Assembly: GCF_035605935.1 (NCBI RefSeq)
Contig: NZ_DATNGK010000169.1
Location: 1 to 64,000, forward strand
Origin: Actinocrinis sp035605935
GTDB taxonomy: Bacteria > Actinomycetota > Actinomycetes > Streptomycetales > Catenulisporaceae
Length of the DNA stretch: 64,000 nt
Direction: 5' to 3'
Positions 8,566-16,438 of this stretch are shown here, piece after piece. Under the pieces are notes generated by a model that searched no databases, was not told where the DNA came from, and was given only the letters and a program-made list of their open reading frames with translations. Both the position numbers and the translations under genes were made by a program. Each line of letters opens with the position of its first letter. Position 1 is the first letter of the stretch.

Positions 8566-9240
8566 ATGACCACGCACACCCTTGACAGCCCGAGCCCCCA
8601 TGAGCCGAGCCAACCGATGCCGCTGCGCGCGCTGCACGGTTTCCGGCACTGGCGAAAGGGGCGGCCGTTCCCAGCCGGGCTGCTCATCGTCTTGGCCGGC
8701 ATCGAGTTGTGGCTTGCGCCGCTTTCCTCGATCGGCAACATCATCCATGAGGGCGTCGGCGGCGTCTCCGCCTTCTTCATCGGCGCGCTGATGATGATGT
8801 TCGGCCTGACCGTCTGGCTCGCCCCGGCCTACCGGGTGTTCGCCGGGATCGCCTCGATCATGCTCGGCCTGATCGCGCTGCCGGCCACCAACCTCGGCGG
8901 CTTCATGATCGGCACCCTGCTGGCGCTGATCGGCGGCGGCCTCGCGGTGGCGTGGACCCCGCGGCCGGGCTGGGAGGCGCCGAGCCGGCGCCAGCGGCGT
9001 CGGCTGCGCCACGAGGAGCCGCAGCAAGCGCAGCACGGCGAGTCCGGCGAGGGCGCGGCGTACGAGGCGGGGTCCTACCAGGGCGCCGCGGACCCGATGA
9101 TGAGCGAGGCGTACGGCGCGCCGGCCGGGCAGGCCGAGCTCGCCGAGTTCGAGGCCCGCAGCCGCGCGGGCGCGGACGCCCCGACGAGTTACCTTCCGGA
9201 AGTGGAGGAGACCGGTGCCGACCAGCACCCGGAGGACTGA
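8566..9240 (+). CDS. DUF6114 family integral membrane protein
   Basis: Polytopic membrane protein of 224 residues with unknown function. The start at ATG 8566 follows GGAG by 8 nt; an in-frame GTG/TTG extension to 8485 lacks this signal. After a short cytosolic tail (RHWRKGRPFPAGLLIVLAGIEL) come about four hydrophobic segments (IGNIIHEGVGGVSAFFIGA, VFAGIASIMLGLIALPATN, GGFMIGTLLALIGGGLAVAW). A hydrophilic Arg/Glu/Gln-rich C-terminal tail of about 85 residues follows. The partner of DUF6230 proteins in many actinobacteria, it may anchor or export them (inference). Its 3' end overlaps the next gene by 26 bp. Confidence 0.8.
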   Translation: MTTHTLDSPSPHEPSQPMPLRALHGFRHWRKGRPFPAGLLIVLAGIELWLAPLSSIGNIIHEGVGGVSAFFIGALMMMFGLTVWLAPAYRVFAGIASIMLGLIALPATNLGGFMIGTLLALIGGGLAVAWTPRPGWEAPSRRQRRRLRHEEPQQAQHGESGEGAAYEAGSYQGAADPMMSEAYGAPAGQAELAEFEARSRAGADAPTSYLPEVEETGADQHPED

Positions 9241-10357
9241 CGGTACGAGCCGGCGCGCCCTGGTCGCGGTCGCCACTCCGATCGCCCTCGCGGCGGTCGC
9301 GGGAGCGCTGACCCTGGCCGCGCCGGCCAACGCGGCGGGCACGTCCTCGGCGTTGCCGTTCCCCACCTCGGTCTGCAGCACCAACAGTCCGGCGAGCACC
9401 AGCCCGTCGGCCTCGGCCTCCCGGTCCGCCACGGCGACTCCGCAGGCGAGCGCGAGCGCCAGCGGCTCGACCAAGGCGAACACGACGAAGAACACGGGCA
9501 CCTCGGCCTCGCCGTCGGCTTCCGCGTCCGCGTCGAACAGCGCGGCGGCCGGAAGCGCGGCCGCGCCCACCCCGACGCCCAGCGCCTCGACGACGTCGAG
9601 CGGCGGCTTCTGGGGCTGGCTCAACGGCGTGTGGACCTGGATCTTCGGCTCGCAGCAGCTGCCGAAGGCCGGGGCGGCTCCGGTGATGGGCGCGGCCTTC
9701 AACAAGTCCAGCGGCACGGTCGGCGGCGCCGCGAGTTCGGTGGTGTCCGTCGTGCGGCAGGGCGCGGCGAAGGTCGGCTCATCCACCGGCGGAACGAAGA
9801 CAGTCACGCACAGCGGCGCAGTCAAGCAGGCGGCGACCGGCGCAGGCGCTCAGGCTACGCCGTCCCCGACCGGCAGCTGCCTCCCGCAGTCGCAGATCAA
9901 GGCGAACACGGCTACCTCGGACGGCAACACGGCGGCCAATCTGCCGTGGCACCTGTCCTCCCCGTCGATGACGATGTACAGCCTGACCTACAACGGCGTC
10001 ACGACGATACAGACCGTTGATGGTCCGGAGCAGGTGCTGGACTTCACCGCGGCCAAGGTAACGCTGCTGAGCATGATCACCTACTCACAGCAGGGCGGCG
10101 GCAAGATCCAGTACGTCGACGGCGGCAAGGGCCAGACGGTGACGCTGGAAAACGTGCACCTGTGGTCCACCTCGTTCACGGCGGACGTGCTCGGCCTGAT
10201 TCATCAGACCTTCACTCCGGCGAACCCGGGTCTGCTGACCGTGCTGCGCGGCATCACCATCCCGCTCCCGCTGCTGTTCACGAACGTCGAGGCGGACAAC
10301 GCGTTCCTCAACACCGGGACGATCGCCATCCCCGGCTTCGACGGACACGGCAACTGA
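9215..10357 (+). CDS. Secreted Ser/Ala/Thr-rich protein, third gene of the DUF6230/DUF6114 cluster
   Basis: Exported protein of 380 residues, no known function. GTG 9215 lies inside the end of the DUF6114 gene, 4-5 nt after GGAGGAGA. The N-terminus (SRRALVAVATPIALAAVAGALTLAAPANAAG) is a signal peptide with cleavage near ANA-AG. Residues about 40-130 are a low-complexity Ser/Ala/Thr linker resembling cell-wall spacers. The C-terminal 140 residues (TMYSLTYNGVTTIQTVDGPE onward) form a folded beta-rich domain similar in style to DUF6230, ending NTGTIAIPGFDGHGN. It is followed by a strong terminator at 10452. A surface or extracellular-matrix role is plausible only by context. Confidence 0.78.
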   Translation: MPTSTRRTDGTSRRALVAVATPIALAAVAGALTLAAPANAAGTSSALPFPTSVCSTNSPASTSPSASASRSATATPQASASASGSTKANTTKNTGTSASPSASASASNSAAAGSAAAPTPTPSASTTSSGGFWGWLNGVWTWIFGSQQLPKAGAAPVMGAAFNKSSGTVGGAASSVVSVVRQGAAKVGSSTGGTKTVTHSGAVKQAATGAGAQATPSPTGSCLPQSQIKANTATSDGNTAANLPWHLSSPSMTMYSLTYNGVTTIQTVDGPEQVLDFTAAKVTLLSMITYSQQGGGKIQYVDGGKGQTVTLENVHLWSTSFTADVLGLIHQTFTPANPGLLTVLRGITIPLPLLFTNVEADNAFLNTGTIAIPGFDGHGN

Positions 10358-10451
10358 CCGGCGCGGGCGGCTGAACCTAGCCGCCCGGACCACAGCTCCA
10401 CCCGAACCACAGCGCCACCCGAACCACAAAGGCACCACCCCACCCACAAGC

Positions 10452-10487
10452 AAGGGCGGCCTGGACAAAGGAGTCCAGGCCGCCCTT
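10452..10487. terminator. Bidirectional terminator hairpin between convergent genes
   Basis: Perfect 15-bp stem AAGGGCGGCCTGGAC / GTCCAGGCCGCCCTT with 6-nt loop AAAGGA. It serves the DUF6230 cluster on the plus strand and, with A/T ends on both sides, the AIM24 gene on the minus strand. Confidence 0.9.
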
Positions 10488-10522
10488 CGCGTTCCGCGCC
10501 TCGCGCCGGACGCTCCGTCAGC

Positions 10523-11323
10523 TCAGCCGTTGCCGCCGAGCAAGCCGCCGATGATGCCGCCGGCGACCGCTCCGCCGAGCCCGCCGCGCGCTCCGCCGGC
10601 CACCGCGCCCGCGGCCGCGCCGACCTCGGCCCCGCCCGGGTGGAAGTAGCCGGACTGCAAGCCAACCCGGCCGGGGCCGGTGAACCGGTTGAATACCAGG
10701 TTTCCGCCACCGCCGAGGATGCCGGTCTTGAGGCCGAAGACCTGCTGCGAGTACTGGACGCTCATGTCCCGGTAGATCCAGGAGCCAGGCTCCACATCGA
10801 TGACCTCGCCGGGCTGGAGCACCACCTCGAAGGCGTTGCCGTGCGCGTGCAGCCACAGCAGGCCGTCGCCCTGGTGCGCCTCGAAGCGGTCCTGCCAGAA
10901 GCCCTGGCTGCCGAACAGCATCGAGCCGATGCCGCGCACCCGCTCGAAGTTGTAGGCGAGGTTCGCGGTCGCGGCCAGGAACTGGTGCTCACGCACCAGG
11001 ATCGCGCTGCCGTGCGGCACGTTGAGCGGGAAGACCTGACCGGCCGAGTCGCGGGAGAAGGCGATCTCACCGAAGCCGACCGCCTGCGTCATGAAGATCG
11101 GCATGCCGCCGATGACCCGCTTGAACGCGCCCTTGAGCGGCATGATCTGGATGTCCACCTGCGGCTGCTTCCACAGCACCACGTGGTGCTCGAAGTAGAC
11201 CGGCACCTGACCGTTCATGGCCAAATGCAGCACCGGGACGATCTGTCCCTCGATGCGGAACGCGACGCCGGGGCCTTGGCCCTGGGTCACGTGTGATGGA
11301 AGCAGGCTTACCTGGGCGGTCAC
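10523..11323 (-). CDS. AIM24 family protein (TIGR00266/DUF124-like) with glycine-rich tail
   Basis: 266-residue protein of the AIM24 family, beta-sheet double-trefoil-like proteins of unknown biochemical role, named after a mitochondrial protein in yeast. The family pattern is clear: VAFRIEGQIVPVLHLAMNGQ, FMTQAVGFGEIAFSRD, GQVFPLNVPHGSAILVREHQ, LQPGEVIDVEPGSWIYRD. The last 35 residues (GGAEVGAAAGAVAGGARGG onward) are a Gly/Ala-rich glycine-zipper-like stretch ending IIGGLLGGNG, which could insert in a membrane or mediate assembly. Starts with GTG at 11323. It is monocistronic: a terminator lies downstream and the MITE-like element upstream. Confidence 0.85.
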   Translation of the reverse strand: MTAQVSLLPSHVTQGQGPGVAFRIEGQIVPVLHLAMNGQVPVYFEHHVVLWKQPQVDIQIMPLKGAFKRVIGGMPIFMTQAVGFGEIAFSRDSAGQVFPLNVPHGSAILVREHQFLAATANLAYNFERVRGIGSMLFGSQGFWQDRFEAHQGDGLLWLHAHGNAFEVVLQPGEVIDVEPGSWIYRDMSVQYSQQVFGLKTGILGGGGNLVFNRFTGPGRVGLQSGYFHPGGAEVGAAAGAVAGGARGGLGGAVAGGIIGGLLGGNG

Positions 11324-11420
11324 TGGTGGTCCCCCTCGTCAGCGATGAAATCGTCGCACTTGACCCGCGAGCATACGGGTTCCGAGGGATTTCCGGCGCG
11401 GCCGGGTGTAGAACCCTGCG

Positions 11421-11584
11421 TTAGGGCCCGCCGAGAAATAAATGTTGCGCGGTCGGGCCTTGGGCGCGCCGCTGAGTGTGCCGGGGTTGAGGCCTCGTAC
11501 CGGGCGTACTCGGCCTCGACGCCGGTGCGCTCAGCGGTGATGACCAAGGCGTGGACGCGCCATTTATTTCTCGGCGGGCCCTTA
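11421..11584. mobile_element. MITE-like palindromic element with TTA flanks
   Basis: A 158-bp element (11424-11581) ends in perfect 21-bp inverted repeats starting GGGCCCGCCGAG, flanked on both sides by TTA (11421-11423, 11582-11584), as expected of a target duplication. The interior is also an imperfect inverted repeat: blocks such as CCTTGG, CCGCTGAG and GAGGCC recur in mirrored order, so the whole unit folds into one long hairpin. No transposase is encoded; open frames on the two strands are mirror versions of each other (GVEAEYARYEASTP versus GVEASYRAYSASTP). It sits between the 3' end of the peroxiredoxin gene and the AIM24 start and could act as a terminator. Confidence 0.7.
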
Positions 11585-11616
11585 GTCGGAAACGTGCCAG
11601 TCAGAACCGTGATCCG

Positions 11617-12087
11617 TCAGTCCAGCCCCAGATCGCGGCGCAGCTTCGCGACGTGCCCGGTCGCCTTCACCGCGTATTGCGCCAGCTCGATCTTCCCGTC
11701 TTCGCCGATGACGAAGGTGGAGCGGATGACGCCGACGACGAGCTTGCCGTACAGCTTCTTCTCGCCGTACGCGCCGTACGCCTCGAGTACCTTCTTGTCC
11801 TGATCGGACAGCAGCGGGAAGTTCAGGCCGTCGCGCTCCCGGAACTTGGCCAGCTTCTCCGGCTTGTCCGGGGACAGGCCGAGCACCGCGTATCCCGACG
11901 CCGCCAGCGACTGGAGCGAGTCGCGGAAGTCGCAGGCCTGCTTGGTGCAGCCCGGGGTCATCGCGGCCGGGTATACGTACACGATGACCTTGCGTCCCGC
12001 GTAGTCGGACAGCGATACCGGCTTGCCGTCCGCGTCCGGCAGAGTGAACTGCGGCGCCTCGGTCCCGGGTTCAAGTCGCACTGACAC
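11617..12087 (-). CDS. bcp: Thioredoxin-dependent peroxiredoxin, Bcp/PrxQ family
   Basis: Cytoplasmic thiol peroxidase of 156 residues reducing H2O2 and organic hydroperoxides with thioredoxin. The AhpC/TSA fold starts with APQFTLPDADGKPVSLSDYAGR. The active site is AAMTPGCTKQACDF, with peroxidatic Cys47 and resolving Cys52 five residues later, the atypical two-cysteine arrangement of PrxQ/Bcp. The downstream segments KFRERDGLNFPLLSD and VIRSTFVIGEDGKI also match. GTG start at 12087. Transcribed away from the DUF3618 gene. Confidence 0.93.
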   Translation of the reverse strand: MSVRLEPGTEAPQFTLPDADGKPVSLSDYAGRKVIVYVYPAAMTPGCTKQACDFRDSLQSLAASGYAVLGLSPDKPEKLAKFRERDGLNFPLLSDQDKKVLEAYGAYGEKKLYGKLVVGVIRSTFVIGEDGKIELAQYAVKATGHVAKLRRDLGLD

Positions 12088-12321
12088 GTTGGCCGTCCTG
12101 TCTCTCGGTTGCGCTGGGTCTCGGTAGTTCGGGTCGCTCGGGCTTGAGATGCGGGCACCAGCCTACGAGAGGGGGCCGACACAGGCTCCCTTCTTGACCC
12201 GGCCGGACCGTTACTGCGCCAGGTGGCTGACGCGTGACCCTTCGTCGGGCAGTAGGGCCGAGGGAAAGCCGCAAAAGCGGGTAGGCGGTCCCGAGACGGC
12301 ACGAGCGAGGGAGTTGGAGCG

Positions 12322-12762
12322 ATGGCTGAGAACAAGGACAGTCGGACCCACCCGGGGGTGATCGACGTGGCGAAGAACGAAGGAAGCAAGGGCACCGCGG
12401 CCGCCAACCCGATCCTGGTGGTCACGCCGCACGGCGAGGTGGCCGGCTCGCAGCTTGAGCGCGGTACGAACGGACATCGGGACGGCGAGGTGCAGCTCGA
12501 GGTCAAGGACACCCGGTCGCCTGCCGAGATCGAGGCCGACCTGGGTCGCACTCGCGACCACCTGTCCTCGACGCTTGACGAGTTGAGCGAACGGCTCAGC
12601 CCACGTGACCTGCTGCGGCGCGGCGGTCTGCGGGTTAAGTATCAGTTCGTCTCAGAACGCACCGGGGAACTGCGTAAGCAGCGGGTTGCCGCGTTACTCG
12701 GCAGCTTCGGTGTTGTGATCGGCGGAATGGTCGCGCTGCACACGGTACGCGGCCGCTCTTAG
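12322..12762 (+). CDS. DUF3618 domain protein
   Basis: 146-residue protein. The N-terminal 65 residues are hydrophilic and probably disordered. The DUF3618 motif follows (RSPAEIEADLGRTRDHLSSTLDELSERLSP, described here in parts, residues about 65-95), then RDLLRRGGLRVKYQFV and a single C-terminal transmembrane segment (VAALLGSFGVVIGGMVALHTV). In actinobacteria such proteins are inner-membrane, function unknown. A TTA codon encodes Leu125, rare in this DNA. GGAG precedes ATG 12322. It heads a group with the GroES-like and AI-2E genes (37- and 3-bp gaps). Confidence 0.82.
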   Translation: MAENKDSRTHPGVIDVAKNEGSKGTAAANPILVVTPHGEVAGSQLERGTNGHRDGEVQLEVKDTRSPAEIEADLGRTRDHLSSTLDELSERLSPRDLLRRGGLRVKYQFVSERTGELRKQRVAALLGSFGVVIGGMVALHTVRGRS

Positions 12763-12798
12763 TGCCGAGGCACGAGCGAGATGCGCTAACGTCGGGGC

Positions 12799-13221
12799 GT
12801 GAGTCCCCGATCCAAGTCCGACGACGAGAAGTCGGCCGTGCCCGCTGAAGGCGCGCCGTCTCTTAAGAACACCGCGTCTCTTAACAACGCGGCGTCCCTC
12901 GACAAGCTGCCGATCAAGATGCTGCACGACCGGGTCCTGGTCCGGTCTGACGGCGCGGAGGGAGAGCGCCGCTCGAGCGGCGGGATCCTCATCCCGGCGA
13001 CCGCGCAGATGTCGCACCGGCTGGCCTGGGCGCAGGTCGTCGCGATCGGCCAGAATGTGCGCACAGTCGAGATCGGCGACCGAGTGCTGTACGACCCGGA
13101 CGACCGCGCCGAGGTTGAGGTGCGCGGCGTGGAGTACGTGCTGCTGCGCGAGCGCGACATCCACGCGGTCGCGGCCGAGCGGCTTGGCGACTCCAGCGGG
13201 GCGACCGGCCTGTACCTTTAG
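12799..13221 (+). CDS. GroES-like co-chaperonin paralogue
   Basis: 140-residue protein with a 37-residue hydrophilic N-terminal extension followed by a GroES fold: LPIKMLHDRVLVR, the mobile-loop region EGERRSSGGILIPATAQMSHRLAWAQVVAIG, VEIGDRVLYDPDDRAEVEV and VLLRERDIHAV. Canonical GroES is about 97-102 residues and lies next to groEL; here no chaperonin gene adjoins, so this is probably an accessory paralogue found beside DUF3618 genes in actinobacteria. The mobile loop lacks the usual I-V-L hydrophobic tripeptide order but keeps GGILIP. GTG start; only 3 bp before the AI-2E gene. Confidence 0.85.
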   Translation: MSPRSKSDDEKSAVPAEGAPSLKNTASLNNAASLDKLPIKMLHDRVLVRSDGAEGERRSSGGILIPATAQMSHRLAWAQVVAIGQNVRTVEIGDRVLYDPDDRAEVEVRGVEYVLLRERDIHAVAAERLGDSSGATGLYL

Positions 13222-13224
13222 GCC

Positions 13225-14469
13225 ATGGGCACGGGCGGGCAGACTGACGGCGCGGGTGCGGACGACGCCCGAGAGGCCGCTCCCGCCGGCACTTCCGGTG
13301 TCGCGCCGGAACCTGCTGTCGAGTCCGAGTCTGGCGCCGCGCCGGAAGTTGCTGCCCCAGCAGAACCTGCTGCCGCGCCGGCCTCGCTGTCCCCGGTACC
13401 GGCGGCATCAGCCACCTCACTCGCTGCCGCGCTACCGCAGCGCTCCTACTTCACCTACGCCTTCGGACTCGCCGCCGGAGCGCTCTCCGCTTACCTACTA
13501 GTTCGCGGGATTGCCCGTGCCGGCGGCGTGATCACCACCGTGCTGCTCGCCGCGTTCCTCGCCGTCTCGCTCAACCCCATCGTCACCATGCTCACCCGGC
13601 AGACGCGCGTGCCGATGCGGCGGGCCGGCGCGGTGCTGATAGTGGCCCTCGGCGTGATGGCGCTGGTCGCCGGATTCCTCGCGGTGATCGTGCCGCCGGT
13701 GGCCACCGAAGTCACCGCGCTCGTGCATGCCATTCCGCATGTGCTGCAACAGATCCAGGACCGCTCGACCTACCTTGGGCGGCTGGAGGCGAAGTACCAC
13801 GTCGTCTCTAAGGTGCAGTCGGCGCTTTCCGCACGAGGCGTCGGCACCACCGCGGTATCCGGCATCGTCGGTGCGGGTAAATACGTGCTGTCAACGCTGA
13901 CCTCCACGCTGGCCGTGGTCGCGTTGACGATCTACTTCCTCGCCGGGCTGCCTAACATCGTCGCGGTGGCGTACCGCACTGTCCCCGCCTCGCGCCGCGA
14001 CCGAGTACGTGCCCTCGGCGACGAGATCCTCACCCAAGTCGGCCGGTACATGCTCGGCTCGGCGCTCAACGCCTCGATCGCAGGGCTCGCCACCTATGTC
14101 TGGACTGCTGCCTGGGGCATTCAGTACCCGGCCGCGCTCGGCCTGTTGGTCGCGCTAATGGACATGATCCCGGTCATCGGCTCGACCATCGGCGGTGCGA
14201 TCGTCACTCTGGTCGCGTTGACCGTGTCAGTGCCCGTAGCCATCGCGACACTGTTGTTCTACATCGGTTTCCGGCTGACCGAGGACTACGTCCTGCTGCC
14301 GAAGGTGATGCGGCACGCCGTGGACGTCCCGCCGATCGTCACCGTCGTCGCGGTGCTGGCCGGCGGCTCCCTTCTGGGCATCATCGGGGCGCTGGTCGCG
14401 ATTCCGACGGCCGCCGCGCTCAAGCTGATCACCGTCGAGGTTCTCATTCCCCGACTCGACCGTCGCTGA
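13225..14469 (+). CDS. AI-2E family transporter (first paralogue)
   Basis: Polytopic membrane permease of 414 residues. A 65-residue Ala/Pro/Glu-rich cytosolic N-terminus precedes about eight helices: paired helices near residues 75-120 (FAYGLAAGALSAYLLV region and GGVITTVLLAAFLAVSLNPIV), one at VLIVALGVMALVAGFLAVIV, a soluble insert (HVLQQIQDRSTYLGRLEAKY), and the conserved C-terminal half with IYFLAGLPNIVAVAYRTVP, ALMDMIPVIGSTIGG and LPKVMRHAVDVPPIVTVVAVL, the family signature. Members export autoinducer-2 or act as Na+/H+ antiporters; substrate unknown here. Closely similar in layout to the second copy at 62124. Its 3' end carries a duplicated stop segment. Confidence 0.88.
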   Translation: MGTGGQTDGAGADDAREAAPAGTSGVAPEPAVESESGAAPEVAAPAEPAAAPASLSPVPAASATSLAAALPQRSYFTYAFGLAAGALSAYLLVRGIARAGGVITTVLLAAFLAVSLNPIVTMLTRQTRVPMRRAGAVLIVALGVMALVAGFLAVIVPPVATEVTALVHAIPHVLQQIQDRSTYLGRLEAKYHVVSKVQSALSARGVGTTAVSGIVGAGKYVLSTLTSTLAVVALTIYFLAGLPNIVAVAYRTVPASRRDRVRALGDEILTQVGRYMLGSALNASIAGLATYVWTAAWGIQYPAALGLLVALMDMIPVIGSTIGGAIVTLVALTVSVPVAIATLLFYIGFRLTEDYVLLPKVMRHAVDVPPIVTVVAVLAGGSLLGIIGALVAIPTAAALKLITVEVLIPRLDRR

Positions 14470-14488
14470 GCGAACTGTCGCTGAGCGA
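14462..14488 (+). repeat. Tandem duplication of the stop-codon segment
   Basis: GTCGCTGAGCGA occurs at 14462-14473, containing the AI-2E stop TGA, and again at 14477-14488, period 15. The second copy keeps TGA in the same frame, so it provides a backup stop. Confidence 0.6.
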
Positions 14489-14654
14489 GCGGGGTTGAGA
14501 GAAGCGCCCTTCAGCAAGCTCGCGTTGAGGCTACACTCGGTGACTGCGTGGTCGCTCGTTAGAGAACAGTGCTCGTGTACGTGTGACGCAGCGAGGCGCA
14601 GCGCACTAGGCTAAGTGCGCCATGGATGCAGACTTCGGATGAGTAGCGGCCACA

Positions 14655-16121
14655 TTGAATAGCAGTACTGACCTCGTCGTCCTCGGCGCTGGACCGGCCG
14701 GGCTCTCCGCCGCGTGGCGAGCCGCCCGTCGTGGCCTGTCCGTCGTAGTGCTCGACCGCGCCGAGTCGGTCGGCGGGATGGCCGCCTCGTTCGACGTGGC
14801 CGGCGTGCGAGTGGATTACGGCAGCCACCGGCTCAACCCGGACATGCCGGCGTACGTGCTCGCCGACCTGCGTTATCTGCTCGCCGGCGACTTGCAGACC
14901 CGGTACCGCGACGGTCGCCTGCTGCTGGGCGAAAAGTGGATCGCTTATCCGTTCAAGCCGCGCGAACTGGCCCGGGCGCTGCCCGCCGTGCCGATGGCCC
15001 GCGCCGCGTTCGAGGCGATCTCGACCCCGTGGCGCCGCTCTAAGGCTCCTGAGAATCCGGACACCTACGCCGAACTCATGCGCGCGGGCTTCGGCCCGAC
15101 GCTCTACGAACAGGTGTACGCGCCCTACGCCCGCAAGCTCTGGGGTCTGTCGGGCGACGAGATCGACGCAGACCAGGCGCGCCGCAAGGCCGGTGCACCG
15201 ACCGCGCTCGCGGCGTTGGTGCGGTCGGTGCGGTCCGCGATGTCCAGCGAATCGCTTGCGTACCTTTACCCGCGCCGCGGTTTCGGCCAGCTGTGCGAGA
15301 CGCTCGCCGACGCTGCGGTAACTGCGGGCGCGCGGCTGCGGCTTGGCGCGATGGTCGAGCGGCTGGACGTTGGCGAGAGCGACATCGCGGTGCGGCTCGG
15401 CCGCTCCGAGCACCACGCGGCGGCGGCCGAGCGTGGTGGCTGGTCAGGGCTCGATCATTGGGAGTCGAGCGGCTGGCTGCGTGCGCGGCATGTCTTCTCC
15501 ACGCTCCCGCTGCCGCTGCTGGCCCGGATGACCTCGCCGGGCGCGCCGTATGAGGCCGTCGAAGCCAGCGGCAACCTGCGCTTCCGGGCGATCGTGCTGG
15601 TGTACGCGGTGCACCGGGGCGGCCGCTGGACCAAGCACGACGTGCATTACATCCCGGCCTCCGACACTCCGGTCAGCCGGATCTCCGAGCCGGCGAACCA
15701 CCGGATCAATCCCGAGGACCCAGAGGACCGCTCGGTGGTCTGCTTCGAGCTGCCCTGCGACATAGGGGACGAGATCTGGAACGCCTCGGACGAGGACTTG
15801 GCGGACGTGATCGGGGATGCCGTAAACCGCACCGGTCTGCCGCCGCTCAGCCTCGAGTGGCTCCAGGTCAAACGGCTGCGCAACGTCTACCCGGTCTATC
15901 AGCGCGGCTATCGGGAACATCTGTCCGTGCTTGAGGACTGGGTCGAGAACCTCGGAAACGTGACCACGTTCGGGCGGCACGGCCTGTTCACGCCGGACAA
16001 CACGCACCACGCGATGGTCATGGGCTACGAGGCCGCCGACGCGCTCGGCTCCGGCAAGTTCGACCATGACCACTGGTCAGCAGCGCGCGACCGCTTCGCT
16101 CACCACATCGCCGAAACCTGA
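14655..16121 (+). CDS. FAD-dependent oxidoreductase (protoporphyrinogen-oxidase/UDP-galactopyranose-mutase-like)
   Basis: 488-residue flavoprotein of the amine-oxidase/NAD(P)-binding Rossmann superfamily. The N-terminus (LVVLGAGPAGLSAAWRAARR, then VVVLDRAESVGGMAASF) is the dinucleotide-binding GxGxxG motif with the following GG motif. The segments VDYGSHRLNPDMP and YEQVYAPYARKLWGLSGDEID resemble sugar-mutase-like or protoporphyrinogen-oxidase-like proteins annotated in polysaccharide clusters; the C-terminus NTHHAMVMGYEAADAL contacts FAD in the family. Substrate unknown. The start is TTG 14655 with no clear ribosome-binding site; stops in frame upstream exclude a much longer form. It stands alone between AI-2E and hypothetical genes. 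Confidence 0.82.
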   Translation: MNSSTDLVVLGAGPAGLSAAWRAARRGLSVVVLDRAESVGGMAASFDVAGVRVDYGSHRLNPDMPAYVLADLRYLLAGDLQTRYRDGRLLLGEKWIAYPFKPRELARALPAVPMARAAFEAISTPWRRSKAPENPDTYAELMRAGFGPTLYEQVYAPYARKLWGLSGDEIDADQARRKAGAPTALAALVRSVRSAMSSESLAYLYPRRGFGQLCETLADAAVTAGARLRLGAMVERLDVGESDIAVRLGRSEHHAAAAERGGWSGLDHWESSGWLRARHVFSTLPLPLLARMTSPGAPYEAVEASGNLRFRAIVLVYAVHRGGRWTKHDVHYIPASDTPVSRISEPANHRINPEDPEDRSVVCFELPCDIGDEIWNASDEDLADVIGDAVNRTGLPPLSLEWLQVKRLRNVYPVYQRGYREHLSVLEDWVENLGNVTTFGRHGLFTPDNTHHAMVMGYEAADALGSGKFDHDHWSAARDRFAHHIAET

Positions 16122-16438
16122 CCGGCGGCGCCGACCGAGCCACTTCGCCACCCGGCTCGGCCTCGCCCGGCGGACCCTGCCTCCCGGCTCGTGCGAAACC
16201 TGACCGCCGCTCACCGCCAAGTCACACCGGTCCCTTACCTCGTTTTTAGGCTGGCCACAGGAAACTGCGGAACAGTGAGGAGCACAGGAGAAGCCGCCGG
16301 GGCTGACCGGGATCGCCGGGTCCGATCTGCGTGATCGGCAACGAGGTACCGTCCCCCGCTCCGGACCCTCGGAACGTTCCGGGTCCCGGCGGCCCCTGTC
16401 CAAGTGTCGGGGCTGAGACCGGCTGTGTGGAGGGCGTC
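16122..16438. other. Intergenic region with hairpins
   Basis: 317 bases. It contains a modest hairpin CCGAGCC / GGCTCGG (16135-16141 with 16154-16160), a possible terminator of the oxidoreductase gene; a 13-base copy (16194-16206) of the oxidoreductase stop region (16112-16124); an AT-rich patch near 16240; and the near-palindrome CCGGACCCTCGGAACGTTCC followed by GGGTCCCGG (16361-16389) 50 bp before the next start. No RNA family is recognised. Confidence 0.5.

Noticed and set aside
12060..12085. GGGTTCAAGTC resembling a tRNA T-arm
   Set aside because: It lies within the 5' coding end of bcp, and no acceptor, D-arm or anticodon stem can be formed around it.
16122..16438. Possible riboswitch (c-di-AMP or cobalamin type) before the hypothetical gene
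   Set aside because: GC-rich hairpins exist, but none of the conserved core sequences of those classes could be matched.
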